Origin: Bifidobacterium phasiani
Lineage (GTDB): Bacteria; Actinomycetota; Actinomycetes; Actinomycetales; Bifidobacteriaceae
Length of the DNA stretch: 64,000 nt
Direction of reading: 5' to 3'
Assembly (NCBI RefSeq): GCF_019331775.1
Contig: NZ_JAHBBD010000006.1
Location: 1-64,000 of the forward strand
A program made the position numbers and the translations under genes. Positions 8,106 through 16,909 of the stretch are shown one piece after another (the stretch's first letter is position 1; the number at the start of each line of letters is the position of its first letter). The notes beneath the pieces were generated by a model, which worked only from the letters and a program-made list of their open reading frames with translations, was not told the DNA's origin and searched no databases.

Positions 8106-9529
8106 GCCGCACCTCCCGTCACCGAACGGGGCCTGGCGATGGCCTGGGTCCTGGCCTCGCGCTCCTTGAGCTCGCGCTCGCGCAGCACCGCCAGCGCCTC
8201 GTACTGGAAGGTGTCGGTGCTGATCTCCGGTTCGGGCTTGTTCGCCGCGTTCGAGATGACGATGAGCAGCGCCGCGAGCAGGTAGTTCGCGATCAGCGAG
8301 GAGCCGCCGGCCGCCATGTAGGGCATCGTCAGGCCGGTCAGCGGGATGACCAGCGTGTTGCCGCCGGCGACCGTGAACACCTGGAAGGCCATCGTGAACA
8401 CCAGGCCGCAGGCGAGCAGCTTGCCGAAGCCGTCCTTGATCTTCAGGGCCGTGAGCAGGCCCGAGCCGATGACCAGCAGGTACAGCATCAGCACCGCCAG
8501 GACGCCGACCAGGCCCATCTCCTCGCCGACCGAGTCGAAGATGAAGTCGGAGTTCGCGAACGGCGTGATGGTCGGGTGGCCCTGGCCCAGGCCGGTGCCG
8601 ACCATGCCGCCCGAGGCCATGCCGAACACGCCGTTCACCGGCTGGTACGAGCCGCCGTAGTCGGCGTAGTACACGTCGTCGTCGAAGGCGTGCAGCCAGG
8701 CGTCGAGGCGCGCGTTGGCGTGGCCGAAGATGCCGAACAGCGCCACCGCGCCGACGGCGCCGGCGATGCCGCCGATCACCAGCCAGCTGGTGCGGCCGGT
8801 GGCCACGTACAGCATCGAGACGAACATCGCGAAGAACATCAGGCCGGTGCCCAGGTCGCGCTGCACGATGAGCACGAGCATCGACACGGCCCAGATCACC
8901 GCGATCGGCCCGAGGTCGCGGATGCGCGGCAGCTGCAGGCCGAGCACCTTCCTGCCGCCGACCGCGAGCTGGTCGCGGTGGTCGAACAGGTACGCGGCGA
9001 AGAAGAACGCGAGGAACAGCTTGGCGAACTCGCTGGGCTGGATCGTGCCCAGGCCGAAGACGTTGAGCCAGATGCGCGCGCCGTACTGCTCCACGCCGAG
9101 GCCCGGGATCATCGGCGACAGCAGCAGCGCCAGGCCGATCACCATGCTCACGTACGAGAAGCGGCGCAGAATGCGGTAGTCCTGCAGGAACACGACGATC
9201 AGCCCGCACGCCACCAGCGCCAGGCACAGCCAGACCAGCTGGCGGAACCCGACCGAGGTGTCCATCGACTGGTCGATGCGTGAGATCATCACGGTGCCGA
9301 TGGAGGTGAGCATGAGCACGCACGGCAGGATCGACTGGCCGGCGTAGGGCTGGAACCTGACGATCAGGCCCCACAGCGCCAGGTAGAGCACGCCCGTCAG
9401 CGCGAGCATGCCCGCGTACTGCATCGGGAATCCGCCGGTGGTGCGCTCGAACATCTGGAAGAACGCGAGGAAGCTGATCGCCATCGCGAGCAGCAGCAGG
9501 CCGATCTGGCGCAGGCGTGTCCGCATCAT
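8102..9529 (-). CDS. rodA: SEDS family peptidoglycan glycosyltransferase RodA/FtsW
   Basis: Polytopic membrane enzyme that polymerises lipid II into glycan strands together with a class B PBP. The 475 residues contain about ten to twelve hydrophobic helices and family signatures such as QRDLGTGLMFFA, FGLGTIQPSEFAKL, GQGHPTITPFANSDFIFDSV and the GLVGVLAVLMLYLL stretch. The C-terminus is a charged cytoplasmic tail rich in Arg and Glu. Its first ATG overlaps the stp stop and its stop overlaps the pbpA start, so the enzyme and its partner transpeptidase are translated as a coupled pair. Confidence 0.94.
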   Translation of the reverse strand: MMRTRLRQIGLLLLAMAISFLAFFQMFERTTGGFPMQYAGMLALTGVLYLALWGLIVRFQPYAGQSILPCVLMLTSIGTVMISRIDQSMDTSVGFRQLVWLCLALVACGLIVVFLQDYRILRRFSYVSMVIGLALLLSPMIPGLGVEQYGARIWLNVFGLGTIQPSEFAKLFLAFFFAAYLFDHRDQLAVGGRKVLGLQLPRIRDLGPIAVIWAVSMLVLIVQRDLGTGLMFFAMFVSMLYVATGRTSWLVIGGIAGAVGAVALFGIFGHANARLDAWLHAFDDDVYYADYGGSYQPVNGVFGMASGGMVGTGLGQGHPTITPFANSDFIFDSVGEEMGLVGVLAVLMLYLLVIGSGLLTALKIKDGFGKLLACGLVFTMAFQVFTVAGGNTLVIPLTGLTMPYMAAGGSSLIANYLLAALLIVISNAANKPEPEISTDTFQYEALAVLRERELKEREARTQAIARPRSVTGGAA

Positions 9530-11157
9530 CGCGCGTCACCGCCCTCCGCGTCCGACTGCCGGGCGTCCGACTGCTGGGCGTCCGCGTCGGACTGCCGCGC
9601 GTCGGACGCGTCGCCGTCGTCGGCCCCGTCGGAGCCCGTCGACCGGTCGGAGCCGGAGTCCGCGCCGGAACCCGAGCCGGACGACGAGCCGGAGGATCCG
9701 TGCGCGCCGCCCTCCAGCTCGAGCATCTGCTCCTCGATCAGCGTGGCGTGCTCGCGGGCCTGGTCCAGGCTGTCCACCAGGATGCCCTGCTCCACCTGCG
9801 TCCGCCAGGATTCCGGCAGATCGTCGAGGCGGATGTCGGTCTGCTCGACCTCGTGCGAGAGCTCGAAGCCGAACAGGTTCGTGGGCACGCCCTGGTAGAT
9901 GGCGACCACGTCGCCGCTTTCGCCCAGATAGTACTTGCTTTGGCTCCAGGCGTACGCGAGGAACGTGCCGCAGGCCAGCGCGACCAGCAGGGCGACGACC
10001 CCGCACACGATGGCGATGAACGCTCGGCGGCTCTTCTTGCGCGACGCCTGCTGCTGCTCGGCCTGCTCGTCGCGGATGGCCCTGGCGACCTCGGGGTCGT
10101 TCGGATCGGCCGAAAGCCGGCCGTCCTGCTTCTGCACGATCGGGATCTCGCCGGTGTCCGGCTCCTTCAGGTCGCCGTTCTCCTCGCGGACCGCCGAGGG
10201 CTGCGCGACGCGCGGCGCCTCCTGGGGGCGGGTCTCCTGCGTCAGCGCCGCCGCGCGCTGCGCCGGCGAGTCCTTGCCGTCGCGCAGGGCGGGCGCCGAC
10301 GAGACCGGCTCGTGGACGATGTCGGCGATCGGCTCCAGGCTGGCGCTCGCCGCGCCGCCGACCAGCGGGGTCTGGTGCGGCAGGTCGAACGCGTTCGCGT
10401 CCAGCGCGAGCGTGGCGTCGGCGACGACCACGGTGACGTTGTCGGTGCTGCCGGCGTTCAGCGCCATCGCCACCAGCCGCTGGGCGCACTCCCCCTGGTC
10501 GGTGACGCCCGACAGCGTCTCCTCCAGCGTGGAGTCCTCCAGCACGCCGCTCAGGCCGTCCGAGCACAGCAGCCAGCGGTCCGTCGGGTGCGCGGCGCAG
10601 ATGGCGATGTCCGGGCGCGGGTCGATGTCGAAGTCGCCCAGCACGCGCATCACGACGTTGCGCTGCGGGTGGTTGCGCGCCTCGGCCTCGCTGATGCGGC
10701 CCGTGTCGATGAGGTGCTGCACGTAGCTATGGTCCTGCGTCATGCGCGTGAGCTTGCCGTCGCGCAGCAGGTACGCGCGCGAGTCGCCGATGTGGGCCAG
10801 CACCCACCAGCTGCCGACCAGCGCGACGGCCGTCACCGTCGTGCCCATGCCGGCGAGCTTGCGCTCGCGCTTGGCCTTGCCGACGATCGCGTCGTGCGCG
10901 GCCATGACCGAGGTCTCCAGCATGGTCGAGACGGTGCGGACGTCCGCATCCGCGTCGTCTCGCTCGATGTGGGCCAGCGAGCGGATCGCGATCGTCGAGG
11001 CGGTGTCGCCGCCGGCGTGGCCGCCCATGCCGTCGCAGATGGCGACCAGGCGCTCGCCCGCGAAGGACGAGTCCTGGTTGTTGCTGCGCACGGTGCCCAC
11101 GTCGGAGACCGTCGTGGAGTACATGAACAGGGGTTGTGAGGATTCGGAGCCGGACAT
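9526..11157 (-). CDS. stp: PP2C-family Ser/Thr protein phosphatase
   Basis: Metal-dependent phosphatase expected to reverse phosphorylation by PknA and PknB. The N-terminal PP2C domain (about 15-245) shows the metal-binding motifs NQDSSF, CDGMGGHAGGD, HIGDSRAYL, SDGLSGVL and TDNVTVV. A long linker leads to a single transmembrane helix (about residues 380-402) and an extracytoplasmic region ending in a Ser/Gly/Asp-rich tail with repeats of S/R-Q-S-D-A. The 543-residue length reflects this tail. GAGGTG precedes the ATG; the upstream fhaB stop is 4 bases away. Confidence 0.92.
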   Translation of the reverse strand: MSGSESSQPLFMYSTTVSDVGTVRSNNQDSSFAGERLVAICDGMGGHAGGDTASTIAIRSLAHIERDDADADVRTVSTMLETSVMAAHDAIVGKAKRERKLAGMGTTVTAVALVGSWWVLAHIGDSRAYLLRDGKLTRMTQDHSYVQHLIDTGRISEAEARNHPQRNVVMRVLGDFDIDPRPDIAICAAHPTDRWLLCSDGLSGVLEDSTLEETLSGVTDQGECAQRLVAMALNAGSTDNVTVVVADATLALDANAFDLPHQTPLVGGAASASLEPIADIVHEPVSSAPALRDGKDSPAQRAAALTQETRPQEAPRVAQPSAVREENGDLKEPDTGEIPIVQKQDGRLSADPNDPEVARAIRDEQAEQQQASRKKSRRAFIAIVCGVVALLVALACGTFLAYAWSQSKYYLGESGDVVAIYQGVPTNLFGFELSHEVEQTDIRLDDLPESWRTQVEQGILVDSLDQAREHATLIEEQMLELEGGAHGSSGSSSGSGSGADSGSDRSTGSDGADDGDASDARQSDADAQQSDARQSDAEGGDAR

Positions 11158-11161
11158 GGCG

Positions 11162-11704
11162 TCACCTCAACTCGAACGTGGTGGCTCCGATGCGGACCGG
11201 GACCCTGGGCGCCAGGATCGTCGGCGTGCCGATGCGCTGCTGGTTGACCACGGTGCCGTTCGTGCTGCCCAGATCCTCGATGGCCCACTGGCGGGACGCG
11301 GGGTCGGGGTAGACGCGGGCATGGTGCGAGGAGACGAACTCGTCGTCGAGCACCACCGAGTTCGACGCGGCGCGCCCCAGGGTGATCGAATCGTTGCCAA
11401 GTGGAATGGATGTGCCCGCCAGGGGGCCGTCGATGATGACGAGCAGCGAGGGGCCGGCCTTCGGCGTGCTCGGCATCTCGTGCGTCGGCGGCGGCGTGGC
11501 GGGTGTGCTTGGGCTCGCGGCCGGAGTCGGCGACTCCACGGCCTTGCGCGCCAGACGTTCCTTGCGACGGTGGGCCCGCGACTTGCGCGGGCTGAAGGTC
11601 TCGATGTCCTTGCGCAGCGAGCGCACCGTCAGGAAGACGAATACCCACAGCAGGATCAGGAACCCGTACTTGAGTATCGCGAAGGTAAGTTCGGTGAGCG
11701 TCAT
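11162..11704 (-). CDS. fhaB: FHA domain protein FhaB (FipA-type)
   Basis: A 180-residue phosphothreonine-binding adaptor that in mycobacteria links PknA/PknB signalling to the divisome. It has an N-terminal transmembrane helix (residues ~8-28), a basic stretch KSRAHRRKERLARK, a Thr/Pro-rich linker with possible phosphoacceptor threonines, and a C-terminal FHA domain. The FHA motifs are LGRA, SSHHARV and DLGSTNGTVVN. It lies between fhaA and stp in the same leftward operon. I see no good ribosome-binding site upstream, so it may depend on re-initiation after fhaA, 27 bases away. Confidence 0.9.
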   Translation of the reverse strand: MTLTELTFAILKYGFLILLWVFVFLTVRSLRKDIETFSPRKSRAHRRKERLARKAVESPTPAASPSTPATPPPTHEMPSTPKAGPSLLVIIDGPLAGTSIPLGNDSITLGRAASNSVVLDDEFVSSHHARVYPDPASRQWAIEDLGSTNGTVVNQQRIGTPTILAPRVPVRIGATTFELR

Positions 11705-11731
11705 GTCGGAACTTCGGTTTCCGTGCTGGGG

Positions 11732-12475
11732 CTACTCCTGATCCTGCGAGGAAGCCCAGTACAGGATGCGGGTGCGGCCGATCGTGATCGTGTTGCCGTC
11801 GAGCAGCGTGGCGGCGGGCACCTGGTGGCCCTCCACGTACGTGCCGTTCGTGGAGCCGAGGTCGCGCGCGATCACGCCGTTGTCGGTGATGTCGATTTCC
11901 AGGTGCTTGCGGGAGATGCCCGGGTCGTCGATGACGATGTCGCAGCCGGATCCGCGCCCGATGACCGTCTTGTCCTTGGTCAGCAGGTACTGGCTGTTGT
12001 TGATCTCCAGCATCGGGCTGTCCTCGGTCTGGTCGTCGGTGGTGACGGGCACGGCGTTGCCCTGGACCGACTCGGACGAGAGGTTGAAGCTGCCCTTGTT
12101 CAGGTCGAGGTCCTCCTCGAAGATGACCACCACGGGGCCGACGAACGCGTAGTGCTGGCTCTTGGCGTACTGCGTCAGGTTGTCGGCGAGCTCGTTGGCC
12201 AGGGCCTCGGAGCCCCACTGTTCGATGCGATCAAAGTCAGGGGTGCTCAGCTTGAAGCGGTATTCGTTCGGCGCCACGGTACGGTCGCGCCCCACGGGCA
12301 TGGCTTCGGCGTCGATCTCGCGCTCAAGCGCGCTGGAGAGGTCGACGGGCTGCAGGTCCTTGGACCCGATTTTGGCGAAGAGGCCGTTGACCTTGCTCTC
12401 CAGACCCTTTTCGAAGCGGTCGAGAAAGCTGCCATTCCTCTCTTCGTCCTTCCCGGAACGGTCGAGAACGCTCAT
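11732..12475 (-). CDS. fhaA: FHA domain protein FhaA (DUF3662-FHA)
   Basis: First gene of the seven-gene operon. The 247-residue protein has an N-terminal DUF3662 domain (about 12-125, including FEKGLESKVNGLFAKI) and a C-terminal FHA domain with IGRGSGCD, ISRKHLEI and DLGSTNGTYVEG. FhaA binds phosphorylated partners such as the flippase MviN in mycobacteria; the same role here is an inference. The Pro-rich linker found in some homologues is absent. AAAGGGA lies upstream of the ATG. Confidence 0.92.
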   Translation of the reverse strand: MSVLDRSGKDEERNGSFLDRFEKGLESKVNGLFAKIGSKDLQPVDLSSALEREIDAEAMPVGRDRTVAPNEYRFKLSTPDFDRIEQWGSEALANELADNLTQYAKSQHYAFVGPVVVIFEEDLDLNKGSFNLSSESVQGNAVPVTTDDQTEDSPMLEINNSQYLLTKDKTVIGRGSGCDIVIDDPGISRKHLEIDITDNGVIARDLGSTNGTYVEGHQVPAATLLDGNTITIGRTRILYWASSQDQE

Positions 12476-12500
12476 GGTGATCCCTTTCTATTCTTCCCCT

Positions 12501-12530
12501 ATCCTACGCAAGGTGGCGAACTGTGCCCAA
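12501..12530 (-). promoter_or_regulatory. Candidate promoter of the fhaA-pknB operon
   Basis: Read on the minus strand, TTGGGC (12525-12530) is followed after 18 bases by TAGGAT (12501-12506), about 26 bases before the fhaA start. It fits a sigma-70-type promoter for the whole operon. The rest of the 12476-12802 gap holds only the opposite promoter of the S9 peptidase and no gene that I can support. Confidence 0.55.
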
Positions 12531-12789
12531 ACACGGCGGCAATACTTGCAAAACATGCTCACGAAAATCGGCCGCTGTGGGGAAGCGGTGCAGAGTAAAA
12601 CGTTGTACTTGCGCGGCGCGCCCCATGTGCTCTCCCTGCGGCCGCGTCGTGCCCTCCCGCGGACGCCCCGTTCGCGCCCCTCCCCCGCCATCGGCGGCGG
12701 ATGCTCGTGCCCCCCTTTCCCGGACGTCCGGTTCCGATGCCGGCGGCGGCGCGGGGCGGCCTCTCCCCCGTGTTTTCCTGATGGGTGGG

Positions 12790-12802
12790 TAGCGTGGGAC
12801 GC
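12790..12802 (+). promoter_or_regulatory. Leaderless-type -10 box of the S9 peptidase
   Basis: TAGCGT (12790-12795) is followed by exactly 7 bases and then ATG, so transcription probably starts at the A of the start codon. No ribosome-binding site is visible. Confidence 0.55.
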
Positions 12803-15355
12803 ATGAACGATATGACTGCATCACAGGCGATTGCCGAGTTCCCGCGCCGCAAGGCGCGCACGCTGCGTTTCACCTCCGGCGCCCCGCGTTCCGCGCAGGT
12901 CGTCGGCGACGGCTCGCGGGCGCTGTTCCTGCGCTCCGACGGCCCCGACGACCTGGTCACCGCGCTGTGGATGAGCGTGTGGGCCGCCGACGGCTCCGAC
13001 CACCGCGAGGTGCCGCTCGCCGACCCGCGCGAGCTGCTCGCCGACGCCGACAACGAGGACGTCTCCGAGGAGGAGAAGGCCCGCCGCGAGCGCGCCCGCG
13101 AAGGCGGCCAGGGCATCGTCTCGTACTCGACGGACGCCGCCGGCCGCCGCGTCGTGTTCGTCATCAACGGCCAGCTGTTCCTCACCGAGATCGCCGGCGA
13201 GGGCCTCGACGTGACCGCGCGGACCCGCGAGGTCGGGCTGGCCGACCCGACGGCCTCCGTCATCATGCCGCGCATCTCCCCCGACGGCGAGCTCATCGCC
13301 TACACCACCGGCAGCGAGGTCCACGTCGTCGCGCTCGGCGCGTCCGCCGAGGAGGACGAGGACTGGCTGGTGATCGGCATCGACGAGGACGAGTGCACCT
13401 ACCCCGACCAGTCGGTCGGCCTGGCCGAGTTCGTCGCCGGCGAGGAGATGGACCGGTACGAGGGCTTCTGGTGGTCGCCCGACTCGCGCGCGCTGCTCGT
13501 GCAGTCCACCGACGAGGAGCCGGAGCCCGTGTGGCACATCTGCGACCCGGCCGACCCGGAGAAGCCGGCCGCGGCGCGCCGCTACGCCCGCGCGCTGACG
13601 AGGAACGCCATCGTGTCGCTGGCCTACGTCGACTTCACCGTGCGCCCGGCCGGCGAGCCGGCCGCCGCGCCCGCCGACTCGGACGAGTACGGCGACTACG
13701 TCGAGCCGCGCGTGCAGGTGTGCAACGTCGCCGACGTCGACTGGGACCACGAGGCCTACGAATACCTGGCCGCCGTGAGCTGGAGCAAGGGGCGCGAGCC
13801 GCTGCTGCTGGTGCAGGACCGCCTGCAGGACCGCGACCAGGTGCTTGAGGTGCAGCTCGCCGCCGCCGGGTTCCGCGCCGGCGTCGACGCCGAGGCCGCC
13901 ATCGGCGAGCCGATCGCCACGCGCGTGCTCGAGGAGCACGCCAACCCGCAGTGGCTCGACCTGATCCACGGCACGCCCGCGTTCACGCCGGACGGCCGCC
14001 TGGTGTGCGCGAGCAACGACATGGAGGCCGACACGAACCGGCTGACCGTCGACGGACGGGCGTTCACCCCGGCCAGCTGGCAGGTGCGCCAGGTGCTCGA
14101 CGTGACCGACGACGACGTGCTGTGCGTCGTCTCGCGCACGCCCGAGACCGACGAGACGCACGGGCTCGGCTCCTGGGGCGATGACGCGCCGCTGCACGAC
14201 GCGCGCAGCATGGACATCGTCAGCTTCGACTTCAACGGCGGCATCACCCCGCTCACCAGCCGGCCCGGCGTGTGGACCGCCTCTCGCGCGGGCTCCGGCA
14301 TGGTCGTCTCCGGACGCGACATGAGCGGCGCCTATGCGCTGATGAGCCACAGCTGGCGCATGGAGGACCGCGGGACCACCGACGAGGGCGTGCCGTACAC
14401 CTCGACCGCCGTCGCCGTCATCGAATCGCACGCCAGCGAGCCCGGCTTCACCCCGAACACCGTGTTCGTCACGCTGCCCGGCGAGCACCGGCTGCTCGCC
14501 GCCATCACCGCGCCGAGCGCGTCCAGCCCCTACGCGCACGCCGAGAAGCTGCCGGTGCTGCTCAAGCCGTACGGCGGCCCGGGCGCGCAGCAGGTGCTGT
14601 TCAGCCAGGCGTACTACTGGGATTCGCAGTGGTGGGCCGACCAGGGCTTCCTGGTCGTGACCGCCGACGGCCGTGGCACCCCCGGGCGCGGCCCCAGGTG
14701 GGATCGCGAGATCCACCTGGCCATGAAGGACGTGACGCTCGCCGACCAGGTCGAGGCCGTGCATTCGCTCGCGGCGCTGTGGGAGCCCGACGCCGACGCC
14801 GCGATCGCCGCGTGGGTGCCGGGCGCCGATCCGGCCAGGCTGTCGGCCGCGCAGGCGCGCGGCTCGCTCGCCGGGTTCACGCCCGCCGCGGACGGCGCCG
14901 GGGTGGCCGAGGTGTCGCTGCCCCGGCCCGACCTGGAGAAGGTCGCGATGATCGGCTGGTCGTACGGCGGGTTCCTCTCCGCGCTCGCCGTGCTGGACGC
15001 GCCCGATGTGGTGCACGCCGCCTGCGCCGGCGCCCCGCCCACCGACTGGACGCTGTACGACACGCATTACACCGAGCGCTACCTGGGCCTCGACCCCGAG
15101 ACGTACCGCCGTAACGGCATCGTCGAGGACGCGCCGAAGCTGCGCCGCCCGCTGATGCTCATCCACGGGTTCGCCGACGACAACGTGACCATCGCGCATT
15201 CGCTGCGGCTCAGTCAGGCGTTGATGGCCGCGGGCCGGCCGCACACCTTCCTGCCGCTCACCGGGATCACGCATATGACCAACGACGAGACGGTGGCGGA
15301 GAACCTGCTCATCCTGCAGCGCGACTTCCTCTATGACGCGCTGGGACTGCGCTGA
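12803..15355 (+). CDS. S9 family prolyl oligopeptidase / dipeptidyl peptidase
   Basis: Serine peptidase of the prolyl oligopeptidase group, expected to cleave short peptides after proline or similar residues in the cytoplasm, as no signal peptide is present. The 850-residue protein has an N-terminal beta-propeller of the DPP-IV type and a C-terminal alpha/beta hydrolase domain from about 560. The catalytic triad is visible: Ser720 in GWSYGGF, an Asp in GFADDNVT and a His in GITHMTN. KPYGGPGAQ and TADGRGTPGRG are typical of the family. ATG at 12803 is chosen over an in-frame ATG at 12785 because a -10 box lies exactly 7 bases upstream of it. It is divergent from the fhaA operon. Confidence 0.9.
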   Translation: MNDMTASQAIAEFPRRKARTLRFTSGAPRSAQVVGDGSRALFLRSDGPDDLVTALWMSVWAADGSDHREVPLADPRELLADADNEDVSEEEKARRERAREGGQGIVSYSTDAAGRRVVFVINGQLFLTEIAGEGLDVTARTREVGLADPTASVIMPRISPDGELIAYTTGSEVHVVALGASAEEDEDWLVIGIDEDECTYPDQSVGLAEFVAGEEMDRYEGFWWSPDSRALLVQSTDEEPEPVWHICDPADPEKPAAARRYARALTRNAIVSLAYVDFTVRPAGEPAAAPADSDEYGDYVEPRVQVCNVADVDWDHEAYEYLAAVSWSKGREPLLLVQDRLQDRDQVLEVQLAAAGFRAGVDAEAAIGEPIATRVLEEHANPQWLDLIHGTPAFTPDGRLVCASNDMEADTNRLTVDGRAFTPASWQVRQVLDVTDDDVLCVVSRTPETDETHGLGSWGDDAPLHDARSMDIVSFDFNGGITPLTSRPGVWTASRAGSGMVVSGRDMSGAYALMSHSWRMEDRGTTDEGVPYTSTAVAVIESHASEPGFTPNTVFVTLPGEHRLLAAITAPSASSPYAHAEKLPVLLKPYGGPGAQQVLFSQAYYWDSQWWADQGFLVVTADGRGTPGRGPRWDREIHLAMKDVTLADQVEAVHSLAALWEPDADAAIAAWVPGADPARLSAAQARGSLAGFTPAADGAGVAEVSLPRPDLEKVAMIGWSYGGFLSALAVLDAPDVVHAACAGAPPTDWTLYDTHYTERYLGLDPETYRRNGIVEDAPKLRRPLMLIHGFADDNVTIAHSLRLSQALMAAGRPHTFLPLTGITHMTNDETVAENLLILQRDFLYDALGLR

Positions 15356-15525
15356 GCGGGTCGGGTTCGCCGGCCGCCGTCCGGAAGAGTCGTTCGGGGC
15401 GGTTCGCGGCTCGGACGCCTTGCCGGTGGCCGGGCGGCGGCCCGGGCGCGCATGCGTCGGGCGTCTCGGAGGCCGTGAACCGGTTTGCTCGCGTGGCATC
15501 GCCCGACGATGCGGGGGCGGATGGC

Positions 15526-15725
15526 GCATATATGGCCTAGGTGTAGCGGATTTCGGGGTCTGCCGACATCGAAGTCCACTACGTGAGGCATCAAAACCGG
15601 GAGAGGCCGGGTATCAGTGGCGGAATACCGCCATCGATACCCGGCCTCTCCCCGTCCGGGCACCTCACGTAATCGAGATGGGTGTCTGCAGTGGCCCAAA
15701 TCCGCTACAGCTAAGGCAACAAGCC
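15526..15725. repeat. Copy 1 of a ~180-bp inverted-repeat element
   Basis: Long imperfect palindrome in the 477-bp gap between the peptidase and the hydrolase. Outer arms at 15538-15560 and 15700-15713 share TGTAGCGGATTT with inverted TCCGCTACA; inner arms CACTACGTGAGGC / CCTCACGTAAT lead to a strong central hairpin (15600-15655) with CCGGGTATC pairing GATACCCGG. Related copies are at 31661 and 33075. It may be a non-autonomous mobile element or a structured RNA; nothing else was found in this gap apart from the hydrolase -10 box. Confidence 0.7.
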
Positions 15726-15819
15726 CAGCTGAGCGGGTTATCTCGTGGTCGAAATCCGGCCAAGACGCCTGTGCGTCCAGTCCCGAAGCGTCCGCGCCCG
15801 GCCGTGGCCCGGCATCGAT

Positions 15820-15832
15820 TACAGTAACAACC
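15820..15832 (+). promoter_or_regulatory. Leaderless-type -10 box of the hydrolase
   Basis: TACAGT (15820-15825) is followed by exactly 7 bases and then the ATG at 15833. No ribosome-binding site is seen, so a leaderless transcript is likely. Confidence 0.5.
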
Positions 15833-16909
15833 ATGCGGTTGACACTCATCGATGAAACCCGATACGCCGAGGAGATGGACGACGTCGTGGTGCCCGCGCT
15901 CGCCGCATGCTGCGATGAGGGGTGGATGGAGCCGGCGCAACGGCCCGGTCTGCCCGAACTCGACGATCCCGGGCGACTGCACTACCTGTGCTATGACGCC
16001 GGGCGCTTCGACGCCCTGCGCGAGGACGGCGCCACCGCGACGTTCCGCGGCACGATCGTGCTGTCCTACGGATTCACCGAATTCGCGCAGAAGTACTCGG
16101 AGATGATCTGGTACTTCCTGCTGTCCGGCTATTCGGTGTGCGTGCTGGAGCACCGCGGCCACGGCCACTCCGCGCGAGACGTGGACGATCCGGGCGTCGT
16201 GTGGATCGACGACTGGCGGCGTTACGCGGTCGATCTGGCGAAGTTCGCGGACACCGTGGCCCGCGAGCATGCCGACGGCTCGCCGCTGTACCTCTACGGC
16301 CATTCGATGGGCGGCGGCGTCGGCGCCGCCGTGCTGGAGCAGTACCCCTCGCTGTTCGACAAGGCCGTGCTCTCCAGCCCGATGATCGCCCCGATCACGG
16401 CGTTCATTCCCAACGGCGTCGCCGCCGCGCTCGCCGAGCTGGCGTGCGGCCTGGGACTCGGCAAGCTGCCGGTGGCCGGGCAGACCGCGTTCTGCGAGGA
16501 TCTGGACCTGACCGACTATCGCGAGGCGAGCGAGCCGCGCGTGCGCTGGTACCATCGCCAGCGCTGCGCCGACCCGGCCTGCCGGACGAACATGCCCAGC
16601 TACAACTGGGTGCGCGAGGCGCTGCGGCTGTCGCGCGCGGTGCTGCGCCCCGAGTCGTGCGCGAACGTGGAGACCCCGATGCTGATCTGCCAGGCCGGCC
16701 ACGACATCTGGGTGCGCAACAGGCCGCAGGAGACCTTCGCGGCGCGGGTGCGCGAGGGCGGCGGCGACGTGCGCCTGCGCCGCTTCCCGGAGTCGCTGCA
16801 CGAGATCTTCTCGATGCCGAACGACACGCTGGGGCGGTACCTCGACTGCGTGCTCGACTTCCTGGACGAGCCGGTTCTCGCGGCCGGCGCGGAGGACGAC
16901 GCCGACTAG
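15833..16909 (+). CDS. Alpha/beta hydrolase, lysophospholipase / monoacylglycerol lipase-like
   Basis: A 358-residue cytoplasmic hydrolase (no signal peptide or membrane helix) of the serine aminopeptidase S33 / Hydrolase_4 type that cleaves monoacylglycerols or lysophospholipids in characterised members. The nucleophile is Ser158 in GHSMGGGVG, the acid is probably the Asp of AGHDIWV and the base is the His of ESLHEIF. LEHRGHGHS is the usual loop before the nucleophile. The frame is open for 72 codons further upstream, but ATG 15833 is supported by the -10 box 7 bases before it. It ends convergently with the MFS gene, the two stops sharing the bases CTAG. Confidence 0.85.
   Translation: MRLTLIDETRYAEEMDDVVVPALAACCDEGWMEPAQRPGLPELDDPGRLHYLCYDAGRFDALREDGATATFRGTIVLSYGFTEFAQKYSEMIWYFLLSGYSVCVLEHRGHGHSARDVDDPGVVWIDDWRRYAVDLAKFADTVAREHADGSPLYLYGHSMGGGVGAAVLEQYPSLFDKAVLSSPMIAPITAFIPNGVAAALAELACGLGLGKLPVAGQTAFCEDLDLTDYREASEPRVRWYHRQRCADPACRTNMPSYNWVREALRLSRAVLRPESCANVETPMLICQAGHDIWVRNRPQETFAARVREGGGDVRLRRFPESLHEIFSMPNDTLGRYLDCVLDFLDEPVLAAGAEDDAD

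Noticed and set aside
16906..16909. The stop codons of the convergent hydrolase and MFS genes share CTAG.
   Set aside because: A simple consequence of the palindrome CTAG; compact convergent genes of this kind are common and need no special explanation.
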